From assembly GCF_014207845.1 (NCBI RefSeq), contig NZ_JACHLC010000004.1, positions 186,001 to 250,000 on the forward strand: a stretch of DNA of 64,000 nt. The letters are read 5' to 3'. The notes beneath the pieces are model-generated. The model searched no databases. It was given only the letters and a program-made list of their open reading frames with translations, and was not told where the DNA came from. The stretch is from Chryseobacterium shigense (lineage in GTDB: Bacteria > Bacteroidota > Bacteroidia > Flavobacteriales > Weeksellaceae). A program made the position numbers and the translations under genes. The number at the start of each line of letters is the position of its first letter. Position 1 is the stretch's first letter. Positions 27,598 to 34,737 of the stretch are shown in pieces.

Positions 27598-27672
27598 TTG
27601 TATTATGGTTTTCCGTAATGAAATAGTATATTTATATTATATATTTGATGATTAACAAATAGATAGCTAGAA

Positions 27673-27734
27673 CCAAAACAACATTAGCGTAATTGAATAT
27701 TGCACGATGCCTAAATTTGGATGTTAGCTGCAAT
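27673..27734 (+). promoter_or_regulatory. Cassette-type junction with embedded promoter
   Basis: CCAAAACAACATTAGCG, then AATATTGCACGATGCC, TAAATTTG (27712-27719, exact TAnnTTTG), GAT and GTTAGCTGCAAT (27723-27734). GTTAGCTGC is inverted at the stop codon of the gene that follows. Confidence 0.65.
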
Positions 27735-27751
27735 CTTAACAGACCCCGATT

Positions 27752-28711
27752 ATGATAAGAAAACAGAAATATATTGTTAGTTCAACGCATTTAGACAGTC
27801 AAGGATATATGATGATGAAAAGTGCACTTGACAGTATGTTGCCTCAGCTAAACGGAAAAAGAAAACCACGTTTAGGTTTAGAACATATAAGAACATTTCC
27901 TCCTTTTGGAGCAATCTCTAATGGAGAAGTTTTTCAAGGTGATGACGAACAATATTATTTGTCTGCTGAAATGATGTATTTTGACAAACAAGAGTTTATT
28001 ACACTTAACGACGGAACTAAATTGGTGAAAGAGTATTTCAGTGAAGGAGAATACCCATTTATTGAATGCGAAGAAAACGAGGCAACAAAATTATCTATTG
28101 CAACAGATCCAGCTAATTTTGAAAAACTAAACGGGCATAAAGAAATTTATGAGTTAGTAAAACAAGAAACTGATTTAGAATTTGACACATCTGAATTTGG
28201 ACGAAAGTCAGAATTGCCCGACCCAGAAACTGTAATCACAATAACTAAAATTCTTGCTACAACACTTGGAATCATTAAATCAAAGGTAACCGAAAAATTA
28301 GGGGAAGCAGTTGGTGAAGATTTGGTTAAATTCTATAAATTAATATCTACACTTGCTATTGAGACTATTAAAAAAGCCAAACCATCAAACCGACCAAAAA
28401 ACTTTGTCATTTCTTACCCAAACACAGAATGCAATATTGAATTAGTAATTACAACACACAAGGCTGACAAAGTTTTAAATTCCTTGACAACAGAAAAACT
28501 TAAACTAGTCGCTGACAAAATTGAACAACTAAAAAACTTTGATGCTGAAAAAATTCAATTTACATTCAATGATTACGATAATTGGGAATTCAATTATTTA
28601 CTTACAAAAACAGGTGCAGTTATCGGGACAATAAAATCTTTTAACAGGCGTAACGAACTTTATAACAAAATATTAGAAAAACAAAATAATCAGGAAAAAG
28701 GCAGCAGCTAA
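27752..28711 (+). CDS. Orphan protein, cassette-borne
   Basis: A 319-residue soluble protein. The first 150 residues (SSTHLDSQGYMMMKSALDS, FPPFGAISNGEVF) and the following region with KLGEAVGEDLVKFYKLI match no family I know. A helical middle (ITITKILATTLGIIKSKVTEKLGEA) may be amphipathic. The stop codon lies inside GCAGCTAAC (28704-28712), the inverted partner of GTTAGCTGC at 27723-27731, so the gene fills the cassette exactly. AT-rich relative to core genes. Confidence 0.7.
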   Translation: MIRKQKYIVSSTHLDSQGYMMMKSALDSMLPQLNGKRKPRLGLEHIRTFPPFGAISNGEVFQGDDEQYYLSAEMMYFDKQEFITLNDGTKLVKEYFSEGEYPFIECEENEATKLSIATDPANFEKLNGHKEIYELVKQETDLEFDTSEFGRKSELPDPETVITITKILATTLGIIKSKVTEKLGEAVGEDLVKFYKLISTLAIETIKKAKPSNRPKNFVISYPNTECNIELVITTHKADKVLNSLTTEKLKLVADKIEQLKNFDAEKIQFTFNDYDNWEFNYLLTKTGAVIGTIKSFNRRNELYNKILEKQNNQEKGSS

Positions 28712-28733
28712 CAAGGGGTTGCCCAAAGCGAGG
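28704..28733 (+). repeat. Right cassette boundary overlapping the stop codon
   Basis: GCAGCTAAC (28704-28712) supplies the TAA stop and is inverted relative to 27723-27731. It continues AAGGGGTTGCCCAAAGCG, unlike the other right ends, so this boundary belongs to a different repeat variant. Confidence 0.55.
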
Positions 28734-28890
28734 CCGAAGTGCTTCAATTAATCAATTGTGCAAAGTTCAGCATCAGTAATTCTATTAAACTTTAGTGCTT
28801 TAAAATCCACCACATCACCAAGTTGAAAAACTTATTCTATTACCTGATAGGTTAATAAAAACAAATCCCAGCTCTCGCTAGGATTTTTCT

Positions 28891-29142
28891 TTATTCTTCA
28901 TTCTTGTATCTGTTGATATCAAAATCGAAATCAAAGAGCTCTTTTGGATGAACTTGTAATGCTACAGCAAATTTTATCATAGTTTTTAAGGTTAGATTTC
29001 TTTTCCCTTTTTCATATTTACTCACTTCTGCTGAATCAATACCTGTTAAAAATTCCAAATCTTGTTGAGTTTGATTATTTCTCATTCTAATTTCAACAAT
29101 ACGCTTTCCAATCAAAATTCGCAGGTCTTCTTGAAAATCCAT
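28891..29142 (-). CDS. XRE-family regulator, module B
   Basis: An 83-residue Cro/CI-type protein started at the ATG ending at 29142, which aligns with its counterpart at 23612-23836; a longer frame to 29205 adds residues unlike any HTH protein. It has GKRIVEIRMRNNQTQQDLEF, recognition segment DSAEVSKYEKGK and the shared ending VHPKELFDF, plus a short acidic tail. It is divergent from the module B RNA, with a 20-bp palindrome (29188-29207) between them. Overall similarity to the module A regulator is low, unlike the rest of the module. Confidence 0.85.
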   Translation of the reverse strand: MDFQEDLRILIGKRIVEIRMRNNQTQQDLEFLTGIDSAEVSKYEKGKRNLTLKTMIKFAVALQVHPKELFDFDFDINRYKNEE

Positions 29143-29187
29143 TAATACTATGTTTTCAAGCAAATTGCATTTATAAAAAATAAATCT

Positions 29188-29207
29188 TATTGGGATATAT
29201 GCCAATA
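29188..29207. promoter_or_regulatory. Probable operator, module B
   Basis: TATTGGGATATATGCCAATA is a 20-bp palindrome with one mismatched pair, 14 bp upstream of the TATATTTG box at 29222-29229. It does not resemble the module A palindrome. Confidence 0.55.
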
Positions 29208-29221
29208 TTGTGTTTTTTTAT

Positions 29222-29229
29222 TATATTTG
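29222..29229 (+). promoter_or_regulatory. -7 box of the module B RNA
   Basis: TATATTTG, exact TAnnTTTG, at the position equivalent to 23918-23925 in module A. Confidence 0.65.
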
Positions 29230-29235
29230 TAACAT

Positions 29236-29635
29236 AAGCTACAAGAAATGTAGCTTTGCGATACTTCAAAGAATATTAGAAGCTATTGCTTAGAATCTCG
29301 ACTTGAAAACTGGTAATTTAAAAGCAACGAGAAGATAAGCAAGAAGCTCACGACCTAGGCGTGAGCTCTCTTATCTGTTGCACGGTATACCAGTACCTCA
29401 AGTCGGATATTGTAGAGTCTCATGCCGTTTTATTTTCATGCTGTTCTGTTTTCTACAATCATCTTTTTCTAAGTCTGCTTTACAACATAAAGTATCATGA
29501 TACGGTACAATGGGGTGTACAACTCATTGCGGCTTTAGGGCTTTTTGTAAAAACACAAATTCTATCATATTACCTTTGGCTTGTATGGGCAGGAAGTTCA
29601 GGCGGACTTCCTCCTTTACAGCCTGTAAAATCGTA
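29236..29635 (+). ncRNA. Structured leader or noncoding RNA, module B
   Basis: Counterpart of 23932-24330 with the same order of elements: GCTACA/TGTAGC (29238-29254); CGACTTGA/TCAAGTCG (29299-29306 with 29398-29405); ACTGGTA/TACCAGT (29309-29315 with 29388-29394); GCAAC/GTTGC (29324-29328 with 29377-29381); AGATAAG/CTTATCT (29333-29339 with 29370-29376); AGCTCACG/CGTGAGCT (29345-29352 with 29360-29367), loop ACCTAGG; and the 3' hairpin AGGAAGT/ACTTCCT (29591-29597 with 29606-29612) closed by GGC/GCC. G-U pairs of module A in three stems are Watson-Crick here. Single- and double-base indels between copies rule out a conserved protein in this stretch. Confidence 0.75.
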
Positions 29636-29656
29636 CAGTAAAAAAAATACAAACTC

Positions 29657-30196
29657 ATGAAAAAAACCAGAACAGACCTTCATTCCCGGCTTGGTAAAGG
29701 CCGGAAGAAATATTGCGGCATACAGCTAATGGAAAACTATTTTAAGCTCAATGACTTGACAGCATCCAAAGAGCTGCTAAACGACATTATAAGTTATGCG
29801 GTAAAAAGAAATAGCTGGATAAAAGAACATCCGGCCGTCGTTTTTCATTTTCAGCAGGCGATGCGGCCATTCATCCGTGCAGGCTACTTCATTGCACTAC
29901 AGGAAAAGAAAAGAAGCGTCAATACTCCGTTGGAAGATGTTTCCCCATTGGTTCTTGGCTTGCTTTCCGAGAAGGAATACCAAAATCCGCTGTTGGTCTT
30001 TAAAAAAGCATTCAGAGAATACAGCATCAAGGAATTTGATTATTTTATTTCCGGAATGGTCTATTTCTCACTGGGAATCTACAACAATCTGCCGGAAAGG
30101 AATATGATAAGCCCATACATTCACCTCACCAAAATGCTGGATGCAGCGTATCTCATTATTGAAAGAAAAAATAAAGGTAACCTCACCTCAAATTAA
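29657..30196 (+). CDS. Unrecognised helical protein, module B
   Basis: A 179-residue paralogue of the protein at 24351-24875, with the same basic N-terminus (KKTRTDLHSRLGKGRKKYCG) and a practically identical C-terminal half through the ISGMVYFSLGIYNNLPERN segment. Differences cluster at residues 83-95 and in the last ten residues (ERKNKGNLTSN). Such conservation next to a diverged regulator suggests that protein and RNA are the functional core of the module. No known domain recognised. A strong hairpin lies 26 bp after its stop. Confidence 0.8.
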   Translation: MKKTRTDLHSRLGKGRKKYCGIQLMENYFKLNDLTASKELLNDIISYAVKRNSWIKEHPAVVFHFQQAMRPFIRAGYFIALQEKKRSVNTPLEDVSPLVLGLLSEKEYQNPLLVFKKAFREYSIKEFDYFISGMVYFSLGIYNNLPERNMISPYIHLTKMLDAAYLIIERKNKGNLTSN

Positions 30197-30221
30197 TAGT
30201 ATTTCATTCCAAACCCTATTC

Positions 30222-30255
30222 CGGGAAACAAAACATAATTGTATTTTGTTTCCCG
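30222..30255. other. Strong intergenic hairpin after module B
   Basis: CGGGAAACAAAA and TTTTGTTTCCCG form a perfect 12-bp stem with a 10-base loop. There is no T run after it on the + strand, so it may be an mRNA-end stabilising hairpin or a boundary element. The rest of 30256-30490 holds a further TGTTTGTAA/TTACAAACA inverted repeat (around 30302-30340) and no gene. Confidence 0.6.
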
Positions 30256-30497
30256 CAACTTGCGTAAGACCTTCAATAAAGTATTTTTAACAAAAACAAG
30301 GTTGTTTGTAACCAATGTAAAAAGTATTTGATTACAAACACCCCTGTTTTAAACCAAATACAAATTACTGTAGTGAAAAACATATATGTTTGAACTTTCG
30401 CAGATTTTGTGCAGTGGGAAATCAGGGTTCACAGGGATATTATGGTTTCTAAAGATGAAAAGCCCGAATTTTCATAGCCTGATATTATTGTAATTCG

Positions 30498-30512
30498 TAG
30501 ATTTGGGCGCTA
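30498..30512 (+). promoter_or_regulatory. Promoter box resembling the cassette junctions
   Basis: TAGATTTG (30498-30505, exact TAnnTTTG) is followed by GGCGCTACAAT, similar in layout to the cassette junctions but without the GTTANCTG box. It lies 25 bp before the next ATG. Confidence 0.5.
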
Positions 30513-30530
30513 CAATAAAAATCACTTATC

Positions 30531-31199
30531 ATGAAAAAATCAGTGTTGATAATTATTCTACTGCTTTCAACATTTTTAAATGCACAAAATGAATCGGATA
30601 AAACAGACAAAATGCTTGATGAAATGTGTTCAAATTTTAAACTTAATGAAAATTTAAGTGATACTTTAAGAATTGAAATATTAAACAAAAAATTTATTCA
30701 TCCCTATCTAAGTCAGTTCTCAGGTTCAGAACTTGAAGATAAAATTGATAATCTATATTTCAGATTTCAAAAGCGATGTGAACATTTCAGAGATTATTTA
30801 GTAAAAGTAGATCCCCCAAAAGATGACAATTGGGCAAGACTTGATGCACACCCAAAAATTACAGTATCTGAAAATGAAATTGCTCAATTTAAGAAAACCA
30901 TAGACTTTTATTATTTTGAATATGAAGGTAAAAAAACAACATTAAAAACTGACAAAAACTTTTGGATAGAAACTTTTGAAGATGGAACGAATTCAAAATT
31001 ATATTACAAATGGATTGGCAAAAATAAATTTGAGTTGGAATTTATTGAAAGTAATAATAACGGAAGAAAGAATTTCAGTAAAAAAGGAGATAAATATATT
31101 TATGAAATTATAAACAAAGAAAATAACTACTACTGGATACTTTCCGAAATTCCCGGCCAATCCGAAATACTTAAATTTAAATTGTTTGTAGGAAATTAA
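30531..31199 (+). CDS. Secreted orphan protein
   Basis: A 222-residue protein with a signal peptide (MKKSVLIIILLLSTFLNAQ). The mature N-terminus is helical (SDKTDKMLDEMCSNFKLNE), and the C-terminal 90 residues alternate as beta strands (FYYFEYEGKKTTLKTDKNF, WIGKNKFELEFIES, YYWILSEIPGQSEILKFKL). I do not recognise a family. Its general plan resembles the protein at 26286-26951. It is periplasmic or surface exposed by the signal peptide. Confidence 0.7.
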   Translation: MKKSVLIIILLLSTFLNAQNESDKTDKMLDEMCSNFKLNENLSDTLRIEILNKKFIHPYLSQFSGSELEDKIDNLYFRFQKRCEHFRDYLVKVDPPKDDNWARLDAHPKITVSENEIAQFKKTIDFYYFEYEGKKTTLKTDKNFWIETFEDGTNSKLYYKWIGKNKFELEFIESNNNGRKNFSKKGDKYIYEIINKENNYYWILSEIPGQSEILKFKLFVGN

Positions 31200-31271
31200 T
31201 CATAATCACCTCCTTGAGTAGTAAAACAGCTTTTTATAGAATATGATCCGAAATCAGGAAAAATAACACCA

Positions 31272-32339
31272 ATGATAAAAACATTAAGAGTACCAGATTA
31301 TAAACAACTATTCCTATTTTTCATTCTTCTTCTACTTCCCATAAAGAATTCATTTGCCCAGACAAACAAAATCAGTCAGATAGATTCCCTGATGAAATGG
31401 TCAAACCGGATTGGAGTGTTTAATGGAAATGTTTTGGTTTCAAAAGATAATAAGATCATTTACAACGCTTCTTTTGGCTTTACAGACGCCACAAAAACGA
31501 AAAAACTAACGCCTGATTACAGGTTTCATATTGGTTCCATCACCAAAGAATTCAGTGCCGTGGCATTGATGCAATTACAGGAGCAGGGCAAATTGAACAT
31601 AGAAGATCATGTTTCCAAATACATTCCGGGGTTACCAAAATGGGCCAATGAAGTCACCATAAAAAACCTGTTACAATACACAAGCGGCATTCCCGATGCA
31701 AACTGGAAAAAGATTAAAAATGATAAAGACCTTTTTGATGGCTTAAAGCTCGTGGATTCACTGGATTTCAAACCGGGTACTAATTACGATTACACCATCA
31801 ACAATCTGTTTTTACGTCAGTTCATTATTGAGCGGTTAACCGGAATGAACTTTAAAACGTATGTGGAAAAATTCATTTTCAAGCCTTGCAAAATGACTTC
31901 TTCCGTAATGACACTTTTTGAAAATGAAAAAAATATAGCCAAAGCATTTGATAATAATTTAGTAGCAGACAAAGAAGAACTGCCTATAACAGGCGGAACC
32001 TATTTAACCACTAAAGATTTGTTGAAATGGGAAAATTGCCTTCACTCCAATAAAGTAATCAGCGCCAACTCAGTGTTTGAGCTGGGGCAACATTTTGATA
32101 TGCCGGATACCCAATCCGCTTTAGGACAGGCAAAATATAGGAATGGAAAGTTAATTGAGCATTTACATGATGGAAGAGCCGGAAGATATGAAGCTCTTTT
32201 AGTTTCTGATCTGGATCAAAAATTTACCATTATTTTGTTAGGAAATAATTACAACGGGAAATTATTCGAAATTTCCGATGCCATTACAGCCATTTTGAGA
32301 AACGAAAAATATAGTCTCCCTCAAAAAAACAAACCATAA
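31272..32339 (+). CDS. Serine hydrolase, class C beta-lactamase fold
   Basis: A 355-residue protein with an N-terminal signal segment (residues 1-30) and a beta-lactamase/DD-peptidase fold. SITK gives Ser89 and Lys92 (SxxK). The segment aligned to the YxN motif reads NYDYTINNL, so the Asn is Ile or displaced. HDGRAG stands for the KTG/HxG strand. The family includes esterases and D-aminopeptidases; true beta-lactamase activity is unlikely but cannot be excluded. A heptanucleotide repeat starts one base after its stop codon. Confidence 0.85.
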   Translation: MIKTLRVPDYKQLFLFFILLLLPIKNSFAQTNKISQIDSLMKWSNRIGVFNGNVLVSKDNKIIYNASFGFTDATKTKKLTPDYRFHIGSITKEFSAVALMQLQEQGKLNIEDHVSKYIPGLPKWANEVTIKNLLQYTSGIPDANWKKIKNDKDLFDGLKLVDSLDFKPGTNYDYTINNLFLRQFIIERLTGMNFKTYVEKFIFKPCKMTSSVMTLFENEKNIAKAFDNNLVADKEELPITGGTYLTTKDLLKWENCLHSNKVISANSVFELGQHFDMPDTQSALGQAKYRNGKLIEHLHDGRAGRYEALLVSDLDQKFTIILLGNNYNGKLFEISDAITAILRNEKYSLPQKNKP

Positions 32340-32388
32340 AACATAGAACATAGAACATAGAACATAGAACATAGAACATAGAACATAG
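32340..32388. repeat. Seven tandem copies of AACATAG
   Basis: The unit AACATAG is repeated seven times without a mismatch, starting directly after the stop codon of the serine hydrolase. Perfect short repeats of this kind change copy number by slippage. Confidence 0.97.
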
Positions 32389-32441
32389 AACAAAATTATG
32401 AATATCTTGCCTGGTAGCCGGAAAGATTACAACAAAATCTA

Positions 32442-32756
32442 ATGAAAATCTTAAAATATTTTATCAATATTGGAGTGATTTGTATTGTAATTTACTTCAT
32501 GACAGTATCGTTTTTATTAACAGATATTAGATGTGAATATTTTTATAAAGCCTTACTTAGAGCATTAAGCTTTCAAGGATCTTGGTTTTTACTACCATTA
32601 ACAATTACGACAGCTGTAAATATAATTATTGAAATAAATATTGAAAATAAAAATTATGGCATACGTGTTTTAAAGTTAGAGTTTATACATATAATCATTT
32701 TTGTCCTAACATTTATAATTAACGTTTTTATCCTTTATAATAACATTTGTAAATAA
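32442..32756 (+). CDS. Small membrane protein, unknown
   Basis: A 104-residue protein with three predicted helices (residues about 5-25, 42-62 and 80-102) separated by short charged loops (TDIRCEYFYKALLRA and ENKNYGIRVLKLEF). No family recognised. Very AT-rich. It lies at the end of the accessory region. The 225 bp between it and the DUF2461 gene hold only a possible degraded coding remnant. Confidence 0.55.
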   Translation: MKILKYFINIGVICIVIYFMTVSFLLTDIRCEYFYKALLRALSFQGSWFLLPLTITTAVNIIIEINIENKNYGIRVLKLEFIHIIIFVLTFIINVFILYNNICK

Positions 32757-32981
32757 AAAACCTCCTGTTCACAATCGGTTGATACTAACCTTGAAAGCAG
32801 AATTGATATTCCAGAAATGACTTTAACTGAAGAGTTCGTAAATACCCGGAAAAAAGAAATAAAATGGATCTGCCGGAAGCGATATCACATTGTAGTTTCT
32901 AAATCTATTTAAAAATCATACTGTTTACAGAACGTTTTGTTATTTTTGAGTATAATTAACGAAATCCGAATATATCGTAGC

Positions 32982-33641
32982 ATGAAAAAGACCTTTGAAT
33001 TCCTTAAACAGCTGGAAAAAAACAACAACCGTGAATGGTTTGCACAGCATAAGCCGGAATATGATTCGGTGGTAAAAGAAAACAAAGCCTTTTTCAATCA
33101 GATTTATAATGAACTTCAGGAGCACGATAATGTAAAAGGAATCCATATTTTCAGGATTTACAGGGATGTTCGTTTTTCCAAAGACCAGACGCCGTACAAA
33201 AACAATTTCGGGGTGGGATATTCCCGTTCAAAACCAATGCTGAGAGGCGGATATTATATGCAACTGGAGCCCGGTAACAGCTTTGTAGGAGGAGGATTCT
33301 GGGGACCGGATGCCAAAGACCTGCTCCGTATCCGTAAAGAATTTGAAATCAGTACCACAGAAATTGAAAAGATTACTTCTGACCAAACTTTCATACAATA
33401 TTTCGGAGAAATTAAAGGCGATGCCGTAAAAACAGCCCCGAGAGGTTTTGACAAAGATCATCCGGCTATAGATCTAATCAGGAAAAAGCAATATGTTGTG
33501 ATGAGAAAGTTTACGGATAATGAAGTTCTGTCCGCTGATTTCCAGAAGGAAGCAGTTCTCACCTTATTGGCCATGCGTCCTTTTTTTGATTATATGAGTG
33601 AGGTACTTACCACCGATTTGAATGGTGAACCTTTATTTTAA
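32982..33641 (+). CDS. DUF2461 (TIGR02453) family protein
   Basis: A 219-residue protein from the ATG at 32982 (MKKTFEFLKQLEKNNNREWF); an upstream in-frame ATG at 32937 adds residues outside the family. Hallmarks are NNREWFAQHKPEYD, FRIYRDVRFSKDQTPYKNNFG, GGYYMQLEPGNSFVGGGFW and APRGFDKDHPAIDLIRKKQY. The family is common in Bacteroidota and Proteobacteria, and no biochemical function is assigned. Return to normal core-like codon use here marks the right end of the accessory region. Confidence 0.93.
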   Translation: MKKTFEFLKQLEKNNNREWFAQHKPEYDSVVKENKAFFNQIYNELQEHDNVKGIHIFRIYRDVRFSKDQTPYKNNFGVGYSRSKPMLRGGYYMQLEPGNSFVGGGFWGPDAKDLLRIRKEFEISTTEIEKITSDQTFIQYFGEIKGDAVKTAPRGFDKDHPAIDLIRKKQYVVMRKFTDNEVLSADFQKEAVLTLLAMRPFFDYMSEVLTTDLNGEPLF

Positions 33642-33742
33642 AACATAAAGAGATCGTTTAGGAATTTTCTGTTTTTACAAAATCCGGTTAATATTTTACT
33701 TATTTTTATAACACCAAATCAATAAACAACATATTAATCATC

Positions 33743-34258
33743 ATGAGCTTAAAAACATTAATTACACACAGTGCTCAGTACAACAACTGGGTTGTTAATA
33801 AGTACATCGACTGGCTTTCCACAAAGTCTGACGAACAGCTTAATCAGGAAGTAATTTCCAGTTTTCCTACTATCTTATTAACCCTGCATCACATCTGGCA
33901 AACCCAGGAATACTGGTGGAGCCATATTTCCGGAACTGATTTTAATTTTGCGGAAATTTCGGGTGCAGTAAGTAAAGAAGAAATCTTTGCAGGGATAAAA
34001 AACAATTCTCAAAAATTAGTGGATTACGTTGAAACTTTATCCGAAAAAGATTTAACTCAAAACGTAAAAATAGATTCTCCGTGGTTCCAATGCGATTTCT
34101 CTAAGTATGAATACATTCAGCACGCCATCATCCACGGAACCTATCACAGAGGACAGATCGTAACAATGGGACGCAATGTAGGAATCACAGATGCTCCAAT
34201 GACAGATTACAACTTCTGGAACATCTATAAAGATGCAGAAATAAAATCTGAAGCGTAA
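33743..34258 (+). CDS. DinB-family protein
   Basis: A 171-residue four-helix DinB/YfiT-type protein. Metal-ligand candidates are His48 or His49 in TLHHIWQ and two His in HAIIHGTYHRGQ near 130-138, the usual DinB triad. Relatives are metal-dependent thiol transferases or damage-inducible proteins of unclear reaction. It stands alone, 45 bp before the Arr gene on the same strand. Confidence 0.88.
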   Translation: MSLKTLITHSAQYNNWVVNKYIDWLSTKSDEQLNQEVISSFPTILLTLHHIWQTQEYWWSHISGTDFNFAEISGAVSKEEIFAGIKNNSQKLVDYVETLSEKDLTQNVKIDSPWFQCDFSKYEYIQHAIIHGTYHRGQIVTMGRNVGITDAPMTDYNFWNIYKDAEIKSEA

Positions 34259-34303
34259 TCCAATACCGTATATTTACATTTTATATATCAAAGAAACCAG
34301 ACT

Positions 34304-34720
34304 ATGAATTCAAACTCTTCTGAAGAGCCAATCATCTACTATCACGGTACAAAAGCAGATCTTAAAACCGGAGACCTCATCGAAATCGGCTTCACTTCAA
34401 ACTACGGAACCCAAAGAAAGGCAAGGTACATTTATCTTTCCGCCACTCTGGAAGCTGCAACCTGGGGTACGGAGCTGGCTTTCGGGGAAGGTAAAGAAAG
34501 AATCTATATAGTAGAGCCTACCGGGCCTATTGAAGACGATCCGAATTTAACCGATAAAAAATTTCCGGGCAATCCTACTAAATCTTACCGTTCTCAACAC
34601 CCGTTTAAAGTTGTCGGAGAGGTAAAAGAATGGCAGGGACATTCACCTGAACAGCTCAAAGCAATGAAAGACCACCTTGAAAAACTGAAGCAGCAAGGCA
34701 TCGAAGCTATTGAAGACTGA
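34304..34720 (+). CDS. arr: Rifampin ADP-ribosyltransferase (Arr family)
   Basis: A 138-residue protein matching Arr throughout: YYHGTKADLKTGDLI, the Y-IYLSATLEAATWGTELAFGEGKERIYIVEPTG core and PTKSYRSQHPFKVVGEV. Arr transfers ADP-ribose from NAD to a hydroxyl of rifamycins and inactivates them (established for homologues). Length is typical. It is chromosomal here, followed 17 bp later by a TPR gene, with no integron or transposase nearby, so it is likely intrinsic. Actual resistance depends on expression. Confidence 0.93.
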   Translation: MNSNSSEEPIIYYHGTKADLKTGDLIEIGFTSNYGTQRKARYIYLSATLEAATWGTELAFGEGKERIYIVEPTGPIEDDPNLTDKKFPGNPTKSYRSQHPFKVVGEVKEWQGHSPEQLKAMKDHLEKLKQQGIEAIED

Positions 34721-34737
34721 TAAACACCAATAAAAAG

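Noticed and set aside
20789..28733. Classical integron attC sites
   Set aside because: The boxes GTTATCT, GTTAACT and GTTAGCT do not fit GTTRRRY and no integrase is present. I keep only the weaker description 'cassette-like'.
29361..29660. A 99-codon open frame within the module B RNA region, containing WAGSSGGLPPL
   Set aside because: The aligned stretch of module A has one- and two-base indels that break this frame, while base pairing is conserved. The region is noncoding.
30222..30255. The hairpin after module B as a rho-independent terminator
   Set aside because: The stem is strong, but it is not followed by a T run on the + strand, so I list it only as a hairpin.
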